This document shows, one piece after another, positions 26,960 through 41,712 of a stretch of 64,000 bases of DNA (positions within the stretch are counted from its first letter, which is position 1; each line of letters starts with the position of its first letter). Source of the DNA: Apostichopus japonicus (Eukaryota > Echinodermata > Holothuroidea > Aspidochirotida > Stichopodidae); contig NC_092575.1 in NCBI RefSeq assembly GCF_037975245.1, positions 19,985,841-20,049,840 of the forward strand. Direction: 5' to 3'. A program made the position numbers and the translations under genes. Under the pieces are notes generated by a model, which did no database searches, was not told the origin of the DNA, and saw nothing but the letters and a program-made list of their open reading frames with translations.

Positions 26960-29900
26960 CCTTTTACATTTTGTCCTTTTATTTTCATTTGCACGATTGA
27001 TGAACATGCAGCATTTGAATGTGTTGCATTCTAACTACCAAAACGGTATAATTTGTTTTCATGTTTTCACGGTCAGTAAATGGCTATACCCGATAGTATA
27101 TAGGCAATTACAGTGAATAAGCCATTTATTAATCGTGTCGAAGCTATCTAGTCGCCGTAAGCACATGAATTACCTATAGATGATGCCTCGAAGCTACGTG
27201 TAGATGTAAAGGCCCAGGCTTGAGTGAGCATTATTACGTGTAGATTACGTCCATAAGGAACGACGTAGACGCTGATTTCGGGAATAATTTGTAAATATGT
27301 ATCATGAGTTGCGAATAGATACACCAGGGTAACCATATCCACGGTCAATAAAAAGCTATAACCGATCGGCTATATGCAATTGCAATAATAACGTCATCTG
27401 TTTCTCGTATCGAAGATATGCCCATAGCTATGATCAATTGACGTGACGAAAACGTGTCGAAGTTACTTAGGCTATGCTACCATGTTAGCTTATGTACAAG
27501 CGGCCTGTTGGTTTATATGGATGGCTCTCGTCTTGTATGCGCGAGATCCCGGGTTCGATTCCCAGCCATCATTTTTTGTCCTTTTACATTTTGTCCTTTT
27601 ATTTTCATTTGCACGATTGATGAACATGCAGCATTTGAATGTGTTGCATTCTAACTACCAAAACGGTATAATTTGTTTTCATGTTTTCACGGTCAGTAAA
27701 TGGCTATCCCCGATAGTATATAGGCAATTACAGTGAATAAGCCATTTATTAATCGTGTCGAAGCTATCTAGTCGCCGTAAGCACATGAATTACCTATAGA
27801 TGATGCCTCGAAGCTACGTGTAGATGTAAAGGCCCAGGCTTGAGTGAGCATTATTACGTGTAGAATACGTCCATAAGGAACGACGTAGACGCTGATTTCG
27901 GGAATAATTTGTAAATATGTATCATGAGTTGCGAATAGATACACCAGGGTAACCATATCCACGGTCAATAAAAAGCTATAACCGATCGGCTATACGAAAT
28001 TGCAATGATTACGTCATCTGTTTCTCGTATCGAAGGTATGCCCATAGCTATTACCAATTGACTGGACGACAACGTGTCGAAGCTACTTAGGCTATGCTAC
28101 CATGTTAGCTTATGTACAAGCGGCCTGTTGGTTTATATGGATGGCTCTCGTCTTGTATGCGCGAGATCCCGGGTTCGATTCCCAGCCAACATTTTTGTCC
28201 TTTTACATTTTGTCTTTTTATTTTCATTTGCACGATTGATGAACATGCAGCATTTGAATGTGTTGCATTCTAACTACCAAAACGGTATAATTTGTTTTCA
28301 TGTTTTCACGGTCAGTAAATGGCTATCCCCGATAGTATATAGGCAATTACAGTGAATAAGCCATTTATTAATCGTGTCGAAGCTATCTAGTCGCCGTAAG
28401 CACATGAATTACCTATAGATGATGCCTCGAAGCTACGTGTAGATGTAAAGGCCCAGGCTTGAGTGAGCATTATTACGTGTAGATTATGTCCATAAGGAAC
28501 GACGTAGACGCTGATTTCGGGAATAATTTGTAAATATGTATCATGAGTTGCGAATAGATACACCAGGGTAACCATATCCACGGTCAATAAAAAGCTATAA
28601 CCGATCGGCTATACGCAATTCCAATGATTACGTCATCTGTTTCTCGTATCGAAGGTATGCCCATAGCTATTACCAATTGACTGGACGACAACGTGTCGAA
28701 GCTACTTAGGCTATGCTACCATGTTAGCTTATGTACAAGCGGCCTGTTGGTTTATATGGATGGCTCTCGTCTTGTATGCGCGAGATCCCGGGTTCGATTC
28801 CCAGCCAACATTTTTTGTCCTTTTACATTTTGTCCTTTTATTTTCATTTGCACGATTGATGAACATGCAGCATTTGAATGTGTTGCATTCTAACTACCAA
28901 AACGGTATAATTTGTTTTCATGTTTTCACGGTCAGTAAATGGCTCTCCCCGATAGTATATAGGCAATTACAGTGAATAAGCCATTTATTAATCGTGTCGA
29001 AGCTATCTAGTCGCCGTAAGCACATGAATTACCTATAGATGATGCCTCGAAGCTACGTGTAGATGTAAAGGCCCAGGCTTGAGTGAGCATTATTACGTGT
29101 AGATTACGTCCATAAGGAACGACGTAGACGCTGATTTCGGGAATAATTTGTAAATATGTATCATGAGTTGCGAATAGATACACCAGGGTAACCATATCCA
29201 CGGTCAATAAAAAGCTATAACCGATCGGCTATACGCAATTGCAATGATTACGTCATCTGTTTCTCGTATCGAAGATATGCCCATAGCTATGACCAATTGA
29301 CGGGACGACAACGTGTCGAAGTTACTTAGGCTATGCTACCATGTTAGCTTATGTACAAGCAGCCTGTTGGTTTATATGGATGGGTCTCGTCTTGAATGCG
29401 CGAGATCCCGGGTTCGATTCCCAGCCAACATTTTTCGTCCTTTTACATTTTGTCCTTTTATTTTGATTTGCACGATTGATGAACATGCAGCATTTGAATG
29501 TGTTGCATTCTAACTACCAAAACGGTATAATTTGTTTTCATGTTTTCACGGTCAGTAAATGGCTATCCCCGATAGTATATAGGCAATTACAGTGAATAAG
29601 CCATTTATTAATCGTGTCGAAGCTATCTAGTCGCCGTAAGCACATGAATTACCTATAGATGATGCCTCGAAGCTACGTGTAGATGTAAAGGCCCAGGCTT
29701 GAGTGAGCATTATTACGTGTAGATTACGTCCATAAGGAACGACGTAGACGCTGATTTCGGGAATAATTTGTAAATATGTATCATGAGTTGCGAATACATA
29801 CACCAGGGTAACCATATCCACGGTCAATAAAAAGCTATAACCGATCGGCTATACGCAATTGCAATGATTACGTCATCTGTTTCTCGTATCGAAGATATGC

Positions 29901-30552
29901 CCATAGCTATGACCAATTGACGGGACGACAACGTGTCGAAGTTACTTAGGCTATGCTACCATGTTAGCTTATGTACAAGCGGCCTGTTGGTTTATATGGA
30001 TGGGTCTCGTCTTGAATGCGCGAGATCCCGGGTTCGATTCCCAGCCAACATTTTTCGTCCTTTTACATTTTGTCCTTTTATTTTCATTTGCACGATTGAT
30101 GAACATGCAGCATTTGAATGTGTTGCATTCTAACTACCAAAACGGTATAATTTGTTTTCATGTTTTCACGGTCAGTAAATGGCTATCCCCGATAGTATAT
30201 AGGCAATTACAGTGAATAAGCCATTTATTAATCGTGTCGAAGCTATCTAGTCGCCGTAAGCACATGAATTACCTATAGATGATGCCTCGAAGCTACGTGT
30301 AGATGTAAAGGCCCAGGCTTGAGTGAGCATTATTACGTGTAGATTACGTCCATAAGGAACGACGTAGACGCTGATTTCGGGAATAATTTGTAAATATGTA
30401 TCATGAGTTGCGAATAGATACACCCGGGTAACCATATCCACGGTCAATAAAAAGCTATAACCGATCGGCTATACGAAATTCCAATGATTACGTCATCTGT
30501 TTCTCGTATCGAAGGTATGCCCATAGCTATTACCAATTGACTGGACGACAAC

Positions 30553-33500
30553 GTGTCGAAGCTACTTAGGCTATGCTACCATGTTAGCTTATGTTCAAGC
30601 GGCCTGTTGTTTTATAAGGATGGCTCTCGTCTTGTATGCGCGAGATCCCGGGTTCGATTCCCAGCCATCATTTTTTGTCCTTTTACATTTTGTCCTTTTA
30701 TTTTCATTTGCACGATTGATGAACATGCAGCATTTGAATGTGTTGCATTCTAACTACCAAAACGGTATAATTTGTTTTCATGTTTTCACGGTCAGTAAAT
30801 GGCTATCCCCGATAGTATATAGGCAATTACAGTGAATAAGCCATTTATTAATCGTGTCGAAGCTATCTAGTCGCCGTAAGCACATGAATTACCTATAGAT
30901 GATGCCTCGAAGCTACGTGTAGATGTAAAGGCCCAGGCTTGAGTGAGCATTATTACGTGTAGATTACGTCCATAAGGAACGACGTAGACGCTGATTTCGG
31001 GAATAATTTGTAAATATGTATCATGAGTTGCGAATACATACACCAGGGTAACCATATCCACGGTCAATAAAAAGCTATAACCGATCGGCTATACGCAATT
31101 GCAATGATTACGTCACCTGTTTCTCGTATCGAAGGTATGCCCATAGCTATTACCAATTGACTGGACGACAACGTGTCGACGTTACTTAGGCTATGCTACC
31201 ATGTTAGCTTATGTACAAGCGGCCTGTTGGTTTATATGGATGGCTCTCGTCTTGTATGCGCGAGATCCCGGGTTCGATTCCCAGCCATCATTTTTTGTCC
31301 TTTTACATTTTGTCCTTTTATTTTGATTTGCACGATTGATGAACATGCAGCATTTGAATGTGTTGCATTCTAACTACCAAAACGGTATAATTTGTTTTCA
31401 TGTTTTCACGGTCAGTAAATGGCTATACCCGATAGTATATAGGCAATTACAGTGAATAAGCCATTTATTAATCGTGTCGAAGCTATCTAGTCGCCGTAAG
31501 CACATGAATTACCTATAGATGATGCCTCGAAGCTACGTGTAGATGTAAAGGCCCAGGCTTGAGTGAGCATTATTACGTGTAGATTACGTCCATAAGGAAC
31601 GACGTAGACGCTGATTTCGGGAATAATTTGTAAATATGTATCATGAGTTGCGAATAGATACACCAGGGTAACCATATCCACGGTCAATAAAAAGCTATAA
31701 CCGATCGGCTATATGCAATTGCAATAATAACGTCATCTGTTTCTCGTATCGAAGATATGCCCATAGCTATGATCAATTGACGTGACGAAAACGTGTCGAA
31801 GTTACTTAAACTATGCTACCATGTTAGCTTATGTACAAGCGGCCTGTTGGTTTATATGGATGGCTCTCGTCTTGTATGCGCGAGATCCCGGGTTCGATTC
31901 CCAGCCATCATTTTTTGTCCTTTTACATTTTGTCCTTTTATTTTGATTTGCACGATTGATGAACATGCAGCATTTGAATGTGTTGCATTCTAACTACCAA
32001 AACGGTATAATTTGTTTTCATGTTTTCACGGTCAGTAAATGGCTATCCCCGATAGTATATAGGCAATTACAGTGAATAAGCCATTTATTAATCGTGTCGA
32101 AGCTATCTAGTCGCCGTAAGCACATGAATTACCTATAGATGATGCCTCGAAGCTACGTGTAGATGTAAAGGCCCAGGCTTGAGTGAGCATTATTACGTGT
32201 AGATTACGTCCATAAGGAACGACGTAGACGCTGATTTCGGGAATAATTTGTAAATATGTATCATGAGTTGCGAATAGATACACCCGGGTAACCATATCCA
32301 CGGTCAATAAAAAGCTATAACCGATCGGCTATACGAAATTCCAATGATTACGTCATCTGTTTCTCGTATCGAAGGTATGCCCATAGCTATTACCAATTGA
32401 CTGGACGACAACGTGTCGAAGCTACTTAGGCTATGCTACCATGTTAGCTTATGTTCAAGCGGCCTGTTGGTTAATAAGGATGGCTCTCGTCTTGTATGCG
32501 CGAGATCCCGGGTTCGATTCCCAGCCATCATTTTTTGTCCTTTTACATTTTGTCCTTTTATTTTCATTTGCACGATTGATGAACATGCAGCATTTGAATG
32601 TGTTGCATTCTAACTACCAAAACGGTATAATTTGTTTTCATGTTTTCACGGTCAGTAAATGGCTATCCCCGATAGTATATAGGCAATTACAGTGAATAAG
32701 CCATTTATTAATCGTGTCGAAGCTATCTAGTCGCCGTAAGCACATGAATTACCTATAGATGATGCCTCGAAGCTACGTGTAGATGTAAAGGCCCAGGCTT
32801 GAGTGAGCATTATTACGTGTAGATTACGTCCATAAGGAACGACGTAGACGCTGATTTCGGGAATAATTTGTAAATATGTATCATGAGTTGCGAATACATA
32901 CACCAGGGTAACCATATCCACGGTCAATAAAAAGCTATAACCGATCGGCTATACGCAATTGCAATGATTACGTCACCTGTTTCTCGTATCGAAGGTATGC
33001 CCATAGCTATTACCAATTGACTGGACGACAACGTGTCGACGTTACTTAGGCTATGCTACCATGTTAGCTTATGTACAAGCGGCCTGTTGGTTTATATGGA
33101 TGGCTCTCGTCTTGTATGCGCGAGATCCCGGGTTCGATTCCCAGCCATCATTTTTTGTCCTTTTACATTTTGTCCTTTTATTTTGATTTGCACGATTGAT
33201 GAACATGCAGCATTTGAATGTGTTGCATTCTAACTACCAAAACGGTATAATTTGTTTTCATGTTTTCACGGTCAGTAAATGGCTATACCCGATAGTATAT
33301 AGGCAATTACAGTGAATAAGCCATTTATTAATCGTGTCGAAGCTATCTAGTCGCCGTAAGCACATGAATTACCTATAGATGATGCCTCGAAGCTACGTGT
33401 AGATGTAAAGGCCCAGGCTTGAGTGAGCATTATTACGTGTAGATTACGTCCATAAGGAACGACGTAGACGCTGATTTCGGGAATAATTTGTAAATATGTA

Positions 33501-36500
33501 TCATGAGTTGCGAATAGATACACCAGGGTAACCATATCCACGGTCAATAAAAAGCTATAACCGATCGGCTATATGCAATTGCAATAATAACGTCATCTGT
33601 TTCTCGTATCGAAGATATGCCCATAGCTATGATCAATTGACGTGACGAAAACGTGTCGAAGTTACTTAGGCTATGCTACCATGTTAGCTTATGTACAAGT
33701 GGCCTGTTGGTTTATATGGATGGCTCTCGTCTTGTATGCGCGAGATCCCGGGTTCGATTCCCAGCCATCATTTTTTGTCCTTTTACATTTTGTCCTTTTA
33801 TTTTGATTTGCACGATTCATGAACATGCAGCATTTGAATGTGTTGCATTCTAACTACCAAAACGGTATAATTTGTTTTCATGTTTTCACGGTCAGTAAAT
33901 GGCTATCCCCGATAGTATATAGGCAATTACAGTGAATAAGCCATTTATTAATCGTGTCGAAGCTATCTAGTCGCCGTAAGCACATGAATTACCTATAGAT
34001 GATGCCTCGAAGCTACGTGTAGATGTAAATGCCCAGGCTTGAGTGAGCATTATTACGTGTAGATTACGTCCATAAGGAACGACGTAGACGCTGATTTCGG
34101 GAATAATTTGTAAATATGTATCATGAGTTGCGAATAGATACACCAGGGTAACCATATCCACGGTCAATAAAAAGCTATAACCGATCGGCTATATGCAATT
34201 GCAATAATAACGTCATCTGTTTCTCGTATCGAAGATATGCCCATAGCTATGATCAATTGACGTGACGAAAACGTGTCGAAGTTACTTAGGCTATGCTACC
34301 ATGTTAGCTTATGTACAAGTGGCCTGTTGGTTTATATGGATGGCTCTCGTCTTGTATGCGCGAGATCCCGGGTTCGATTCCCAGCCATCATTTTTTGTCC
34401 TTTTACATTTTGTCCTTTTATTTTGATTTGCACGATTCATGAACATGCAGCATTTGAATGTGTTGCATTCTAACTACCAAAACGGTATAATTTGTTTTCA
34501 TGTTTTCACGGTCAGTAAATGGCTATCCCCGATAGTATATAGGCAATTACAGTGAATAAGCCATTTATTAATCGTGTCGAAGCTATCTAGTCGCCGTAAG
34601 CACATGAATTACCTATAGATGATGCCTCGAAGCTACGTGTAGATGTAAATGCCCAGGCTTGAGTGAGCATTATTACGTGTAGATTACGTCCATAAGGAAC
34701 GACGTAGACGCTGATTTCGGGAATAATTTGTAAATATGTATCATGAGTTGCGAATAGATACACCAGGGTAACCATATCCACGGTCAATAAAAAGCTATAA
34801 CCGATCGGCTATACGCAATTGCAATGATTACGTCACCTGTTTCTCGTATCGAAGGTATGCCCATAGCTATTACCAATTGACTGGACGACAACGTGTCGAC
34901 GTTACTTAGGCTATGCTACCATGTTAGCTTATGTACAAGCGGCCTGTTGGTTTATATGGATGGCTCTCGTCTTGTATGCGCGAGATCCCGGGTTCGATTC
35001 CCAGCCATCATTTTTTGTCCTTTTACATTTTGTCCTTTTATTTTCATTTGCACGATTGATGAACATGCAGCATTTGAATGTGTTGCATTCTAACTACCAA
35101 AACGGTATAATTTGTTTTCATGTTTTCACGGTCAGTAAATGGCTATCCCCGATAGTATATAGGCAATTACAGTGAATAAGCCATTTATTAATCGTGTCGA
35201 AGCTATCTAGTCGCCGTAAGCACATGAATTACCTATAGATGATGCCTCGAAGCTACGTGTAGATGTAAAGGCCCAGGCTTGAGTGAGCATTATTACGTGT
35301 AGATTACGTCCATAAGGAACGACGTAGACGCTGATTTCGGGAATAATTTGTAAATATGTATCATGAGTTGCGAATAGATACACCCGGGTAACCATATCCA
35401 CGGTCAATAAAAAGCTATAACCGATCGGCTATACGCAATTGCAATGATTACGTCATCTGTTTCTCGTATCGAAGGTATGCCCATAGCTATTACCAATTGA
35501 CTGGACGACAACGTGTCGAAGCTACTTAGGCTATGCTACCATGTTAGCTTATGTTCAAGCGGCCTGTTGTTTTATAAGGATGGCTCTCGTCTTGTATGCG
35601 CGAGATCCCGGGTTCGATTCCCAGCCATCATTTTTTGTCCTTTTACATTTTGTCCTTTTATTTTCATTTGCACGATTGATGAACATGCAGCATTTGAATG
35701 TGTTGCATTCTAACTACCAAAACGGTATAATTTGTTTTCATGTTTTCACGGTCAGTAAATGGCTATCCCCGATAGTATATAGGCAATTACAGTGAATAAG
35801 CCATTTATTAATCGTGTCGAAGCTATCTAGTCGCCGTAAGCACATGAATTACCTATAGATGATGCCTCGAAGCTACGTGTAGATGTAAAGGCCCAGGCTT
35901 GAGTGAGCATTATTACGTGTAGATTACGTCCATAAGGAACGACGTAGACGCTGATTTCGGGAATAATTTGTAAATATGTATCATGAGTTGCGAATACATA
36001 CACCAGGGTAACCATATCCACGGTCAATAAAAAGCTATAACCGATCGGCTATACGCAATTGCAATGATTACGTCACCTGTTTCTCGTATCGAAGGTATGC
36101 CCATAGCTATTACCAATTGACTGGACGACAACGTGTCGACGTTACTTAGGCTATGCTACCATGTTAGCTTATGTACAAGCGGCCTGTTGGTTTATATGGA
36201 TGGCTCTCGTCTTGTATGCGCGAGATCCCGGGTTCGATTCCCAGCCATCATTTTTTGTCCTTTTACATTTTGTCCTTTTATTTTGATTTGCACGATTGAT
36301 GAACATGCAGCATTTGAATGTGTTGCATTCTAACTACCAAAACGGTATAATTTGTTTTCATGTTTTCACGGTCAGTAAATGGCTATACCCGATAGTATAT
36401 AGGCAATTACAGTGAATAAGCCATTTATTAATCGTGTCGAAGCTATCTAGTCGCCGTAAGCACATGAATTACCTATAGATGATGCCTCGAAGCTACGTGT

Positions 36501-37372
36501 AGATGTAAAGGCCCAGGCTTGAGTGAGCATTATTACGTGTAGATTACGTCCATAAGGAACGACGTAGACGCTGATTTCGGGAATAATTTGTAAATATGTA
36601 TCATGAGTTGCGAATAGATACACCAGGGTAACCATATCCACGGTCAATAAAAAGCTATAACCGATCGGCTATATGCAATTGCAATAATAACGTCATCTGT
36701 TTCTCGTATCGAAGATATGCCCATAGCTATGATCAATTGACGTGACGAAAACGTGTCGAAGTTACTTAGGCTATGCTACCATGTTAGCTTATGTACAAGT
36801 GGCCTGTTGGTTTATATGGATGGCTCTCGTCTTGTATGCGCGAGATCCCGGGTTCGATTCCCAGCCATCATTTTTTGTCCTTTTACATTTTGTCCTTTTA
36901 TTTTGATTTGCACGATTCATGAACATGCAGCATTTGAATGTGTTGCATTCTAACTACCAAAACGGTATAATTTGTTTTCATGTTTTCACGGTCAGTAAAT
37001 GGCTATCCCCGATAGTATATAGGCAATTACAGTGAATAAGCCATTTATTAATCGTGTCGAAGCTATCTAGTCGCCGTAAGCACATGAATTACCTATAGAT
37101 GATGCCTCGAAGCTACGTGTAGATGTAAATGCCCAGGCTTGAGTGAGCATTATTACGTGTAGATTACGTCCATAAGGAACGACGTAGACGCTGATTTCGG
37201 GAATAATTTGTAAATATGTATCATGAGTTGCGAATAGATACACCCGGGTAACCATATCCACGGTCAATAAAAAGCTATAACCGATCGGCTATACGCAATT
37301 GCAATGATTACGTCACCTGTTTCTCGTATCGAAGGTATGCCCATAGCTATTACCAATTGACTGGACGACAAC
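30553..37372 (+). repeat. Higher-order repeat: 1,860-bp trimers
   Basis: A three-unit pattern appears at 30553/31173/31793, at 32413/33033/33653 and at 35513/36133/36753. The first member has ATGTTCAAGCGG and TATAAGGATGG or AATAAGGATGG. The second has GTCACCTG upstream, GTCGACGTTACTTAGG and GGCTATACCCG. The third has ATGATCAATTGACGTGACG. Units 33653 and 34273 look like a single-unit duplication (both carry ACAAGTGGCC and TAAATGCCC). Unit 34893 breaks the register before the third trimer. Confidence 0.85.
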
Positions 37373-39232
37373 GTGTCGACGTTACTTAGGCTATGCTACC
37401 ATGTTAGCTTATGTACAAGCGGCCTGTTGGTTAATATGGATGGCTCTCGTCTTGTATGCGCGAGATCCCGGGTTCGATTCCCAGCCATCATTTTTTGTCC
37501 TTTTACATTTTGTCCTTTTATTTTGATTTGCACGATTGATGAACATGCAGCATTTGAATGTGTTGCATTCTAACTACCAAAACGGTATAATTTGTTTTCA
37601 TGTTTTCACGGTCAGTAAATGGCTATACCCGATAGTATATAGGCAATTACAGTGAATAAGCCATTTATTAATCGTGTCGAAGCTATCTAGTCGCCGTAAG
37701 CACATGAATTACCTATAGATGATGCCTCGAAGCTACGTGTAGATGTAAAGGCCCAGGCTTGAGTGAGCATTATTACGTGTAGATTACGTCCATAAGGAAC
37801 GACGTAGACGCTGATTTCGGGAATAATTTGTAAATATGTATCATGAGTTGCGAATAGATACACCAGGGTAACCATATCCACGGTCAATAAAAAGCTATAA
37901 CCGATCGGCTATATGCAATTGCAATAATAACGTCATCTGTTTCTCGTATCGAAGATATGCCCATAGCTATGATCAATTGACGTGACGAAAACGTGTCGAA
38001 GTTACTTAGGCTATGCTACCATGTTAGCTTATGTACAAGTGGCCTGTTGGTTTATATGGATGGCTCTCGTCTTGTATGCGCGAGATCCCGGGTTCGATTC
38101 CCAGCCATCATTTTTTGTCCTTTTACATTTTGTCCTTTTATTTTGATTTGCACGATTCATGAACATGCAGCATTTGAATGTGTTGCATTCTAACTACCAA
38201 AACGGTATAATTTGTTTTCATGTTTTCACGGTCAGTAAATGGCTATCCCCGATAGTATATAGGCAATTACAGTGAATAAGCCATTTATTAATCGTGTCGA
38301 AGCTATCTAGTCGCCGTAAGCACATGAATTACCTATAGATGATGCCTCGAAGCTACGTGTAGATGTAAATGCCCAGGCTTGAGTGAGCATTATTACGTGT
38401 AGATTACGTCCATAAGGAACGACGTAGACGCTGATTTCGGGAATAATTTGTAAATATGTATCATGAGTTGCGAATAGATACACCCGGGTAACCATATCCA
38501 CGGTCAATAAAAAGCTATAACCGATCGGCTATACGCAATTGCAATGATTACGTCACCTGTTTCTCGTATCGAAGGTATGCCCATAGCTATTACCAATTGA
38601 CTGGACGACAACGTGTCGACGTTACTTAGGCTATGCTACCATGTTAGCTTATGTACAAGCGGCCTGTTGGTTAATATGGATGGCTCTCGTCTTGTATGCG
38701 CGAGATCCCGGGTTCGATTCCCAGCCATCATTTTTTGTCCTTTTACATTTTGTCCTTTTATTTTGATTTGCACGATTGATGAACATGCAGCATTTGAATG
38801 TGTTGCATTCTAACTACCAAAACGGTATAATTTGTTTTCATGTTTTCACGGTCAGTAAATGGCTATACCCGATAGTATATAGGCAATTACAGTGAATAAG
38901 CCATTTATTAATCGTGTCGAAGCTATCTAGTCGCCGTAAGCACATGAATTACCTATAGATGATGCCTCGAAGCTACGTGTAGATGTAAAGGCCCAGGCTT
39001 GAGTGAGCATTATTACGTGTAGATTACGTCCATAAGGAACGACGTAGACGCTGATTTCGGGAATAATTTGTAAATATGTATCATGAGTTGCGAATAGATA
39101 CACCAGGGTAACCATATCCACGGTCAATAAAAAGCTATAACCGATCGGCTATATGCAATTGCAATAATAACGTCATCTGTTTCTCGTATCGAAGATATGC
39201 CCATAGCTATGATCAATTGACGTGACGACAAC
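36753..39232 (+). repeat. Higher-order repeat: 1,240-bp dimer, two copies
   Basis: Units 36753/37373 recur as 37993/38613. The first of each pair has ACAAGTGGCC, GATTCATGAA and TAAATGCCC. The second has ACACCCGGGTAACC upstream, GTCACCTG, GTCGACGTTACTTAGG, GGTTAATATGG and GGCTATACCCG. I found no differences between the two dimers by eye. This suggests very recent duplication. Confidence 0.87.
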
Positions 39233-41712
39233 GTGTCGAAGTTACTTAGGCTATGCTACCATGTTAGCTTATGTACAAGCGGCCTGTTGGTTTATATGGA
39301 TGGCTCTCGTCTTGTATGCGCGAGATCCCGGGTTCGATTCCCAGCCATCATTTTTTGTCCTTTTACATTTTGTCCTTTTATTTTCATTTGCACGATTGAT
39401 GAACATGCAGCATTTGAATGTGTTGCATTCTAACTACCAAAACGGTATAATTTGTTTTCATGTTTTCACGGTCAGTAAATGGCTATCCCCGATAGTATAT
39501 AGGCAATTACAGTGAATAAGCCATTTATTAATCGTGTCGAAGCTATCTAGTCGCCGTAAGCACATGAATTACCTATAGATGATGCCTCGAAGCTACGTGT
39601 AGATGTAAAGGCCCAGGCTTGAGTGAGCATTATTACGTGTAGAATACGTCCATAAGGAACGACGTAGACGCTGATTTCGGGAATAATTTGTAAATATGTA
39701 TCATGAGTTGCGAATAGATACACCAGGGTAACCATATCCACGGTCAATAAAAAGCTATAACCGATCGGCTATACGCAATTCCAATGATTACGTCATCTGT
39801 TTCTCGTATCGAAGGTATGCCCATAGCTATTACCAATTGACTGGACGACAACGTGTCGAAGCTACTTAGGCTATGCTACCATGTTAGCTTATGTACAAGC
39901 GGCCTGTTGGTTTATATGGATGGCTCTCGTCTTGTATGCGCGAGATCCCGGGTTCGATTCCCAGCCAACATTTTTTGTCCTTTTACATTTTGTCCTTTTA
40001 TTTTCATTTGCACGATTGATGAACATGCAGCATTTGAATGTGTTGCATTCTAACTACCAAAACGGTATAATTTGTTTTCATGTTTTCACGGTCAGTAAAT
40101 GGCTCTCCCCGATAGTATATAGGCAATTACAGTGAATAAGCCATTTATTAATCGTGTCGAAGCTATCTAGTCGCCGTAAGCACATGAATTACCTATAGAT
40201 GATGCCTCGAAGCTACGTGTAGATGTAAAGGCCCAGGCTTGAGTGAGCATTATTACGTGTAGATTACGTCCATAAGGAACGACGTAGACGCTGATTTCGG
40301 GAATAATTTGTAAATATGTATCATGAGTTGCGAATAGATACACCAGGGTAACCATATCCACGGTCAATAAAAAGCTATAACCGATCGGCTATACGCAATT
40401 GCAATGATTACGTCATCTGTTTCTCGTATCGAAGATATGCCCATAGCTATGACCAATTGACGGGACGACAACGTGTCGAAGTTACTTAGGCTATGCTACC
40501 ATGTTAGCTTATGTACAAGCGGCCTGTTGGTTTATATGGATGGCTCTCGTCTTGAATGCGCGAGATCCCGGGTTCGATTCCCAGCCAACATTTTTCGTCC
40601 TTTTACATTTTGTCCTTTTATTTTCATTTGCACGATTGATGAACATGCAGCATTTGAATGTGTTGCATTCTAACTACCAAAACGGTATAATTTGTTTTCA
40701 TGTTTTCACGGTCAGTAAATGGCTATCCCCGATAGTATATAGGCAATTACAGTGAATAAGCCATTTATTAATCGTGTCGAAGCTATCTAGTCGCCGTAAG
40801 CACATGAATTACCTATAGATGATGCCTCGAAGCTACGTGTAGATGTAAAGGCCCAGGCTTGAGTGAGCATTATTACGTGTAGATTACGTCCATAAGGAAC
40901 GACGTAGACGCTGATTTCGGGAATAATTTGTAAATATGTATCATGAGTTGCGAATAGATACACCCGGGTAACCATATCCACGGTCAATAAAAAGCTATAA
41001 CCGATCGGCTATACGAAATTCCAATGATTACGTCATCTGTTTCTCGTATCGAAGGTATGCCCATAGCTATTACCAATTGACTGGACGACAACGTGTCGAA
41101 GCTACTTAGGCTATGCTACCATGTTAGCTTATGTACAAGCGGCCTGTTGGTTTATATGGATGGCTCTCGTCTTGTATGCGCGAGATCCCGGGTTCGATTC
41201 CCAGCCAACATTTTTTGTCCTTTTACATTTTGTCCTTTTATTTTCATTTGCACGATTGATGAACATGCAGCATTTGAATGTGTTGCATTCTAACTACCAA
41301 AACGGTATAATTTGTTTTCATGTTTTCACGGTCAGTAAATGGCTCTCCCCGATAGTATATAGGCAATTACAGTGAATAAGCCATTTATTAATCGTGTCGA
41401 AGCTATCTAGTCGCCGTAAGCACATGAATTACCTATAGATGATGCCTCGAAGCTACGTGTAGATGTAAAGGCCCAGGCTTGAGTGAGCATTATTACGTGT
41501 AGATTACGTCCATAAGGAACGACGTAGACGCTGATTTCGGGAATAATTTGTAAATATGTATCATGAGTTGCGAATAGATACACCAGGGTAACCATATCCA
41601 CGGTCAATAAAAAGCTATAACCGATCGGCTATACGCAATTGCAATGATTACGTCATCTGTTTCTCGTATCGAAGATATGCCCATAGCTATTACCAATTGA
41701 CTGGACGACAAC

